This document shows positions 58,567 through 64,000 of a DNA stretch of 64,000 nt, piece by piece (position 1 is the first letter of the stretch; each line of letters begins with the position of its first letter). The DNA comes from Pseudomonadota bacterium. GTDB taxonomy: Bacteria > Pseudomonadota > Alphaproteobacteria > Sphingomonadales > Sphingomonadaceae. A program made the position numbers and the translations under genes. The stretch spans positions 73,695 through 137,694 of the forward strand of contig JAEXAW010000044.1 in assembly GCA_023458055.1 (NCBI GenBank), given 5' to 3'. Below the pieces are notes generated by a model. It was not told where the DNA came from. It did not search any database and was given only the letters and a program-made list of their open reading frames with translations.

Positions 58567-60125
58567 CCGCCGACGGCCCCGCTTCGCCTGACGTGACGGG
58601 CATCCCCCAAGACAATGATGGCGAGGCGCGCCGCCTCCACCCCGGCACGCTCCTGCTCCGCGCGCCGCAATTGGTGCGCAGCCTGTTCAACGCCATTCCC
58701 TTGTTTGTTTTGTTGGCGGCAAAGGGCAACACGACTTTGCTGCTGCTGGCGGGCCTTGGCATCCTGTCAATTGGCTGGGTCGGCATCCTCCTTTACTGGA
58801 TGCGCTTCAGCTATCGGATCGGTACGCAAGATGTCGCGATTGAAAGCGGTATCCTGTCACGCACCCACCGCGTCATTCCCTTTGACCGCGTCCAGGACGT
58901 GTCGATCGAACAGGGCGTGATTGCGCGGGCGCTGGGGCTAGCACGGGTGCGGCTTGAGACCGGTGCTTCGGCGGGTGCGGGCAAGGATGAAGGCGAACTC
59001 AACGCGATCACGCTGTCCGAAGCCGAGGGCCTGCGCGACCGCATTCGCAGCTGGCGGGCCGGGCATCGCGGCGCCGTTATCGCGGCGACAGAGTTGGACG
59101 AGGCAGAGGAAGCGGCGCAAGATCACCCCATTTTTACGATGCCTCTGCCGCGCGTGCTCACCGCAGGATTGTTCAATTTTTCGCTGATCTTGTTTGCGGG
59201 CCTGTTCGGCCTGTTGCAGGCTTTTGACGATATCCTGCCGTTTGATCCGTTCAGCCCGCGCAGCTGGTGGCGGTATTTCAATCCGGACAATCCTTACCTC
59301 GCTTATCTCGCCGGGCATAAATTAGTATCGATAGTCGCGGGGTTGGTCTTGCTCGGCTTGGTTGGGATGGCGAGCGGCGTCGTCATGACTCTCCTCAAAC
59401 AATATGGCTTCCGGCTGGAGCGCACGCCGGTCGGATTGCGCCGTCAGCGCGGTCTCCTCACCCGAACCGATGTGGTTATCCCGCTCAAACGCATTCTGGC
59501 CGCGATGATCGAAACCGGATGGCTGCGCCGCCGTCTCGGCTGGCATGCCTTGAAGCTGCAAAGTTTGGCGGGCGACGGCACGCAAGAAAATGACCATGAG
59601 GTTGCCCCCTTCGCGCATCTCGCCGAGATCGACACCATTCTTGCCGAGACGGCCAATCCGGCCTTGACGCGCAGCGATGTTGCTGCCGCTGGCTGGCACA
59701 GCGTCCATCCGGCGATGTGGCGACGCTGGGCCCTCCTGGCGGTGCCGCTTAGCCTGATCGCTATCGGGGTAGCACTCACTCCAGGCGTCGGCCACAAGCA
59801 TTGGCTGTGGGCGCTTCTTCCGCTGTTCGGCTGGCTGATGTTGGCACGCTATGGTCGCTGGTCGCACCATCGCTACCGGTTGGAGCTTGCAGGCGAAGAG
59901 GCGCTCAGGCTGGAAATCACCCATGGCTGGTTGCGCCGCCGACAGATCATCCTGCCGGTGCGCAATATCCAGAGCGCCGATATCGACTATGGGCCGCTTT
60001 ATCGTATCGCCGGGCTTGCGTCCTTGCGGCTGGGCGTGGCGGGGCAGGGCAGGCTCACGCCTTATCATATCGGCGCATTGCCGCTTGCCACTGCCTATGC
60101 CTTGCGGGCAAGGCTGCTGCCATGA
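58563..60125 (+). CDS. Bacterial PH domain membrane protein (YdbT-like)
   Basis: A 520-residue protein with several bacterial PH domains (for instance YRIGTQDVAIESGILSRTHR, FRLERTPVGLRRQRGLLTRT, YRLELAGEEALRLEITHGWL) separated by paired membrane helices (LFVLLAAKGNTTLLLLAGLG, LFNFSLILFAGLFGLLQAF, LALTPGV region). The pattern VIPFDRVQDVSIEQG repeats in form as VIPLKRILAAM and ILPVRNIQSADIDYG. Function unknown. Translation is coupled to the small PH protein and, by a four-base overlap, to recJ. Confidence 0.87.
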   Translation: MTADGPASPDVTGIPQDNDGEARRLHPGTLLLRAPQLVRSLFNAIPLFVLLAAKGNTTLLLLAGLGILSIGWVGILLYWMRFSYRIGTQDVAIESGILSRTHRVIPFDRVQDVSIEQGVIARALGLARVRLETGASAGAGKDEGELNAITLSEAEGLRDRIRSWRAGHRGAVIAATELDEAEEAAQDHPIFTMPLPRVLTAGLFNFSLILFAGLFGLLQAFDDILPFDPFSPRSWWRYFNPDNPYLAYLAGHKLVSIVAGLVLLGLVGMASGVVMTLLKQYGFRLERTPVGLRRQRGLLTRTDVVIPLKRILAAMIETGWLRRRLGWHALKLQSLAGDGTQENDHEVAPFAHLAEIDTILAETANPALTRSDVAAAGWHSVHPAMWRRWALLAVPLSLIAIGVALTPGVGHKHWLWALLPLFGWLMLARYGRWSHHRYRLELAGEEALRLEITHGWLRRRQIILPVRNIQSADIDYGPLYRIAGLASLRLGVAGQGRLTPYHIGALPLATAYALRARLLP

Positions 60126-61930
60126 CCACCAACCTCGCCAACAATCAAAATACCACCGAGCGCGCTTACGCCCTCAATGTGACACAATCGCTCAAAGGCC
60201 AGCCATGGCATTGGCGCGGCCTTGCCAACGAGGCCGGAGACGCCGGATTTCGCCCCGACGATCTGGTGACGCAATTGCTCCTCACGCGCGGCATTGCCCG
60301 CGAGGAGGTCGCCCGCCACCGCGATCCGACCATCCGCAACTTCATGCCCGACCCGTCCTTGTTCAACGATATGGACCGCGCCGCGGCGCGCCTCGCCGAA
60401 GCCGTGATGCGCGGCGAGACGGTCACCATTTTTGGCGATTATGACGTCGATGGAGCCACCAGCGCCGCGCTGCTCATCCGCCTGCTGCGCGATTTGGGAT
60501 TGGAGGCCGGCGCCTATATCCCTGACCGGCTGATGGAAGGCTATGGTCCATCGGGCGAAGCGCTCGTGCGCCTGGGCGAGCAAGGATCGACGCTCATCGT
60601 CACGGTGGATTGCGGGGCGCAGGCGTTTGATGCGCTCGCGCAGGCGAAACAGGCCGGGATTGACGTCATCGTGGTCGACCATCACCAGTGCGCGACCCAA
60701 CTCCCGGACGCCTTTGCGCTGGTCAACCCTAACCGTCTGGATGAAAATGATGTTGCCGCCGCCCATGGCCATCTCGCGGCGGTCGGGGTCGCATTCCTCC
60801 TTGGCGCCGCCTTGGTGCGCACGTTACGCCGCTATGATTATTTCAAGGATCGTGCCGAACCCAATTTGATGGCGCTGCTCGACATTGTTGCGCTCGGCAC
60901 GGTAGCCGATGTCGCCGCATTGAAGGGGCTCAACCGGGCCTTCGTTGCCCAAGGGCTGAAGATCATGGCGGCGCGGCGCAATATCGGCCTTGCGGCGCTC
61001 AACGCGGTTGCGGGGATTGATCGCGCGCCCCGTTGCAGCGACCTTGGATTCGCGTTGGGCCCGCGCATCAATGCAGGCGGGCGCGTCGGAAAATCCGACC
61101 TCGGCGTCCGCCTCCTCACCACGGAAAATCCTGCCGAAGCGCAAGCTATTGCGCAACAACTCGCGGAATATAATGAAGAGCGCCGCGTCATCGAAGCCGA
61201 AGTCCAGCATGCGGCAACCGAAATGGCGGTCGCGCAGGATAATGCCGCCGTTGCGGTGGTGGCGGGCTATGGTTGGCATCCCGGCGTGATCGGCATAGTC
61301 GCGGGGCGGCTTAAGGAAAAGCTCGACCGCCCGGCGATTGTCATCGCGCTTGGTGATGCCGGGATCGGCAAGGGCTCGGGCCGTTCGGTGCCGGGTGTTG
61401 ATCTCGGCGCGGCGGTGCTGGCGGCCAAGGAGCATGGGTTGCTGGTTGCCGGCGGCGGACACGCGATGGCCGCTGGCCTCACCGTCGAACAGGATAAGCT
61501 TGCCGCTTTTACGGCGTTTTTGAACGAGCGCCTAGCCGCAGCGGTCGCGCGGTCGGACGACGGCCGGGCGCTCCTCATCGATGCGGTCGTCTCGGCGCAA
61601 GGGGTCAACCCCGCCTTTGTCGAAGCGATTGAACAAGGCGGTCCTTATGGCATGGGTTGGCCCGCGCCGCGCGTGGTGGCGGGACCGGTACGGATCATCA
61701 AGGCCGACGTGGTCGGCGCGGGCGGCCATGTCCGGATTATTGCAGGCGGCGAAGGCGGCGGCAGCTTCAAGGCTATCGCGTTCCGAGCGGCCGACGAACC
61801 CTTGGGGCAAGCGTTGCTTCAGGGCAGCCGTGATCGCAAGCTATGGCTCGCCGGTCGCGCCAAACTCGACGATTGGGGCGCAAGACCCGCCGCTGAACTC
61901 CATATCGACGATGCTGCGTGGGCCGATTGA
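60122..61930 (+). CDS. recJ: Single-stranded-DNA exonuclease RecJ
   Basis: 602 residues from the ATG at 60122, which overlaps the preceding gene by four bases. Degrades single-stranded DNA 5' to 3' in recombination and mismatch repair. DHH-family motifs: IFGDYDVDGATSAALLIRLL, DVIVVDHHQC, LDIVALGTVADVAALKGLNR, LGFALGPRINAGGRVGKSDL, the DHHA1 part GSGRSVPGVDLGAAVLAA and LVAGGGHAMAAGL. The longer open frame upstream to 59801 is within the PH-protein gene and should be ignored. Confidence 0.95.
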   Translation: MTTNLANNQNTTERAYALNVTQSLKGQPWHWRGLANEAGDAGFRPDDLVTQLLLTRGIAREEVARHRDPTIRNFMPDPSLFNDMDRAAARLAEAVMRGETVTIFGDYDVDGATSAALLIRLLRDLGLEAGAYIPDRLMEGYGPSGEALVRLGEQGSTLIVTVDCGAQAFDALAQAKQAGIDVIVVDHHQCATQLPDAFALVNPNRLDENDVAAAHGHLAAVGVAFLLGAALVRTLRRYDYFKDRAEPNLMALLDIVALGTVADVAALKGLNRAFVAQGLKIMAARRNIGLAALNAVAGIDRAPRCSDLGFALGPRINAGGRVGKSDLGVRLLTTENPAEAQAIAQQLAEYNEERRVIEAEVQHAATEMAVAQDNAAVAVVAGYGWHPGVIGIVAGRLKEKLDRPAIVIALGDAGIGKGSGRSVPGVDLGAAVLAAKEHGLLVAGGGHAMAAGLTVEQDKLAAFTAFLNERLAAAVARSDDGRALLIDAVVSAQGVNPAFVEAIEQGGPYGMGWPAPRVVAGPVRIIKADVVGAGGHVRIIAGGEGGGSFKAIAFRAADEPLGQALLQGSRDRKLWLAGRAKLDDWGARPAAELHIDDAAWAD

Positions 61931-61998
61931 GGTGGCGGAGGCGCGGCCAGGTTAGGGCATTGTGGGCATTTCGCGATAAAAAACCCAAACGGATCGGG

Positions 61999-62027
61999 TT
62001 GACCTCTCCGCTCCCGCTAGCTAAAGG
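61999..62027 (+). promoter_or_regulatory. Probable sigma-70 promoter of tRNA-Glu
   Basis: A TTGACC at 61999-62004 and TAAAGG at 62022-62027, 17 bases apart, lie 30 bases ahead of the tRNA. The -35 is good and the -10 weak. Confidence 0.4.
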
Positions 62028-62056
62028 CGCGCTTCCAATCGCCCAAATGGCGACAT

Positions 62057-62131
62057 GGCCCCTTCGTCTAGCGGTTAGGACGCGGCCCTTTCACGGCTGA
62101 AACACGGGTTCGATTCCCGTAGGGGTCACCA
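62057..62131 (+). tRNA. tRNA-Glu (anticodon TTC)
   Basis: Seventy-five bases with an encoded CCA. The acceptor stem pairs GGCCCCT with AGGGGTC, the anticodon loop is CTTTCAC with TTC in the middle, and the T arm reads CGGGTTCGATTCCCG. It is the insertion site of the genomic island that follows, whose integrase begins 176 bases downstream. Confidence 0.95.
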
Positions 62132-62198
62132 TTTTTCCATTTCCCTACATTTCTCACCATATGGACAAAACGGCAGTTTTCTGCCATATTCGAGCATG

Positions 62199-62266
62199 TT
62201 CCGTATCAGGATGTGTCTCGATGTTTCTCCACAGGTCACAAATTCCCGTATATGATTCCGTATATA
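62199..62266. repeat. Short repeats between tRNA-Glu and the integrase
   Basis: Three related units, TTCCGTAT (62199), ATTCCCGTATAT (62242) and ATTCCGTATATA (62255), lie in the AT-rich stretch between the tRNA and the integrase gene. The middle unit shares ATTCCCGTA with the tRNA T arm. Such repeats may be arm-type integrase or excisionase binding sites. Confidence 0.4.
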
Positions 62267-62306
62267 TTTCGGAAGAGTATCGCACTCCATTTCCGGAGGT
62301 GACGCA

Positions 62307-63530
62307 ATGTCATTGACGGACGTATCAATCAAAGCCCTCAAAACGACCGGAAAGAAGTTCTCCGTTTCGGATGGGAAGGGGCTCACACTTGAAGTCGCAG
62401 CCAGCGGATCAAAGCTTTGGCGGTTGCGCTATTATCTGCACGGCAAGGAAAAGGTGATGAGCCTCGGCCCTTATCCCGACGTATCGCTTGCACAAGCGCG
62501 TAGCAAACGTGACGAAGCCCGTGCTCAATTACATGATGGGTCAGACCCGGGAGCTTTGCAGAAGCAAAAGAAGTTGATCGCATCTATCGGCTCTGGAAAT
62601 ACGTTCATTGCGCTGGCCGACGAATTTATCGAGGCAAAAATTGTGCGAGAAGGGTTCTCGCAGGAAACCATTAATAAAACTCGCTGGCTGCTTGCTCATC
62701 TCGACGCCATCGCAAAGCGGCCTGTGGCCGACATCAAACCCATCGAGATTTTAGCGGTACTCAAAAAGGTGGAGAAGAGCGGCAAACACGAAACGGCCAA
62801 ACGCTCCCGTGCTTTGGCAAGTCGCATATTCCGTTACGCCATTGCGACGGGGCGCGCGGAAGTCGATCCGGCGCAGGCTCTAGGCGATGCGCTCACAACC
62901 CCGAAAGTCAAGCACCACGCCGCGTTGATCGAACCCGAAGCGGTAGGACAACTGTTGCGAGACATTGATAACTACGCGGGTGCTGCACTCACCAAGTTGG
63001 CGTTGCAAATCGCGCCGCACGTTCTGACTAGGCCGGGCGAATTACGCCAAGCTCGGTGGGAAGAGATCGATTTTGAAAAGGCAGAATGGCGCATCCCAGC
63101 CGAACGCATGAAAGCACGCCGAGCGCATGGCGTACCCTTGTCGAGTCAAGTGATCGTCCTGCTCCGCCAGTTGTACGAACTGACCGGTCCGGATGGCCTA
63201 TTGTTCCCCGCCGCAGGGAAGCCAAGAGTGCCCATGAGCGAAAACACCATGAACCAAGCGTTGCGTCGGATGGGATATACCAGCGATACGATGACCCCAC
63301 ACGGTTTCCGAACCACTGGAAGCACATTGCTCAACGAAAGCGGAAAATGGCATCCCGATGCCATTGAACGAGCGTTAGCACATGGCGATAGCGATATTGT
63401 GCGAGGCACATATAACCGCGGGCAATACTGGGATGAGCGGGTTAAGATGATGCAATGGTGGAGTGATTATTTGGATCAGCTTCGAGCGAGAGTAGAGATT
63501 AAGTTGCTACAGATTGGGAACTTAAAATGA
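62307..63530 (+). CDS. P4-type tyrosine integrase of a genomic island
   Basis: A 407-residue site-specific recombinase. The N-terminal DUF4102 arm-binding domain is seen (ALKTTGKKFSVSDGKGLTLE, LWRLRYYLHGKEKVMSLGPY), then the SAM-like core-binding part, then the catalytic domain with Arg in TRPGELRQARWEEIDF, HxxR in TPHGFRTTGSTLL, His in ALAHGDSDIVRG and the Tyr nucleophile in GTYNRGQYWDE. It uses tRNA genes as attachment sites. The ATG at 62307 follows GGAGGTG. The island extends beyond the right edge; its far attachment site is not in the window. Confidence 0.94.
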   Translation: MSLTDVSIKALKTTGKKFSVSDGKGLTLEVAASGSKLWRLRYYLHGKEKVMSLGPYPDVSLAQARSKRDEARAQLHDGSDPGALQKQKKLIASIGSGNTFIALADEFIEAKIVREGFSQETINKTRWLLAHLDAIAKRPVADIKPIEILAVLKKVEKSGKHETAKRSRALASRIFRYAIATGRAEVDPAQALGDALTTPKVKHHAALIEPEAVGQLLRDIDNYAGAALTKLALQIAPHVLTRPGELRQARWEEIDFEKAEWRIPAERMKARRAHGVPLSSQVIVLLRQLYELTGPDGLLFPAAGKPRVPMSENTMNQALRRMGYTSDTMTPHGFRTTGSTLLNESGKWHPDAIERALAHGDSDIVRGTYNRGQYWDERVKMMQWWSDYLDQLRARVEIKLLQIGNLK

Positions 63531-63931
63531 CTAAGGGAACGCCAGTGTTCGACTGGCACCGGATAAATGAAATCGCGAGAGTTCGGATTGCTCCCACCCT
63601 ACAACGGTGCATTGAGGAAACATTTTGTAATTTCGTTCAGGACCATAAGGTAGTAAACTCCGAAGATAGAAAAATTTTTAGTAAAATTCGCTTGGAGTTG
63701 GATAAACTACTTGATGATGAATTATCTGATCAACTTGAACCTATCCAAGAGGAATTAGATTTTGTGCGATGGTATTTGGAAGTCATGTCGCAAAAATCCC
63801 CTGTACAGATGCCCGTATCTCGATATTTTTTGTATGCACAGATTTGGATATATATCGGGAGAGCGGGCGTTGAACTAGCACTACTTTGGCAGAAGTGGAT
63901 TTTTGAGATTCACAAGAGTCGCTTATCGTGA
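63527..63931 (+). CDS. Island-borne hypothetical protein
   Basis: A 134-residue protein I do not recognise. It is predicted helical, acidic in the middle (LDKLLDDELSDQLEPIQEEL) and has a hydrophobic stretch near the end (FLYAQIWIYIGRAGVELALL) that may be a membrane segment. Its start overlaps the integrase stop by four bases, so it is cotranscribed. The DNA is clearly more AT-rich than the chromosome on the left, a sign of foreign origin. Confidence 0.6.
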   Translation: MTKGTPVFDWHRINEIARVRIAPTLQRCIEETFCNFVQDHKVVNSEDRKIFSKIRLELDKLLDDELSDQLEPIQEELDFVRWYLEVMSQKSPVQMPVSRYFLYAQIWIYIGRAGVELALLWQKWIFEIHKSRLS

Positions 63932-63959
63932 TTCAAGATCGTCAGCGTGGAGGCTGGCG

Positions 63960-64000
63960 ATGGTGGAAGCATGGCGGGATGAGCTGACGGAGTGGCTCGC
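63960..64000 (+). CDS. Start of a probable IS701-like transposase (cut by the window edge)
   Basis: Only 13 codons are visible: MVEAWRDELTEWL, with a GGAGG ribosome-binding site seven bases before the ATG. The opening WRDELTEWL recalls IS701-family transposases of sphingomonads, which begin with a similar WxxELxxWL segment, but so few residues cannot prove it. Confidence 0.4.
   Translation, partial: MVEAWRDELTEWL

Noticed and set aside
1..64000. CRISPR arrays, rRNA genes and prophage structural genes
   Set aside because: No regularly spaced repeat-spacer array, no rRNA sequence and no phage structural protein was seen.

Overview
The window is chromosomal DNA of an alphaproteobacterium, most likely a sphingomonad (Sphingomonadales). 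The basis is three large TonB-dependent receptors with N-terminal plug signatures, a COQ9 protein, the leuS-lptE-holA operon, HTH-RibB in place of a plain RibB, DUF3576 and CHCC zinc-finger proteins, and uniformly GC-rich genes. There are no rRNA genes and no CRISPR array. One tRNA gene (Glu, TTC) lies near the right edge.

Layout. 1-8.5 kb is housekeeping: cardiolipin synthase (cut by the left edge), nadE, a DUF2306/LytTR divergent pair, prs, a CHCC zinc-finger protein, tldD, DUF924 and an EEP-family hydrolase. 8.6-10.2 kb holds an ammonium transporter behind a textbook sigma-54 promoter and ahead of a strong terminator. 10.3-18.1 kb has a TonB receptor converging on a leftward set (GMC oxidoreductase, fatty acid hydroxylase/sterol desaturase, small membrane protein, TIGR01244 phosphatase-like protein, ATM1-type ABC exporter). 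18.3-21.5 kb holds an Rrf2 regulator and gyrB.

21.5-24.3 kb is a scar of mobile DNA. Three 21-bp repeats start right at the gyrB stop codon. They are followed by the C-terminal PD-(D/E)xK-like tail of an otherwise missing large protein, fused at a sharp junction to the last codons of istA and an intact istB of an IS21-family element.

24.3-37 kb is an accessory metabolic region. A YezD (DUF2292) protein and a TonB receptor face a probable seven-gene leftward operon (quinone oxidoreductase, TauD/TfdA dioxygenase, BKACE, RBBP9-type hydrolase, MFS, YeiH-type exporter, TonB receptor) with a divergent AraC regulator. I infer uptake and breakdown of an organosulfur or beta-keto-acid-yielding compound. 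A 24-bp palindromic element is shared, 23 of 24 bases, between the DNA beside the Rrf2 gene and the DNA upstream of yezD, which suggests one sulfur-related regulon.

37-62 kb returns to ordinary chromosome: M28 peptidase, HerA-like ATPase, ssb, feoAB with a Fur-box-like site, coq9, an old-yellow enzyme, riboflavin genes (ribH and an HTH-RibB-degenerate-RibA fusion with a 16-bp perfect palindrome upstream), a YezG-like protein, leuS-lptE-holA, an efflux pump, two bacterial-PH proteins and recJ. From 62.06 kb a genomic island begins at tRNA-Glu, with a P4-type integrase, an AT-rich orphan gene and the start of a probable IS701-like transposase at the window edge.
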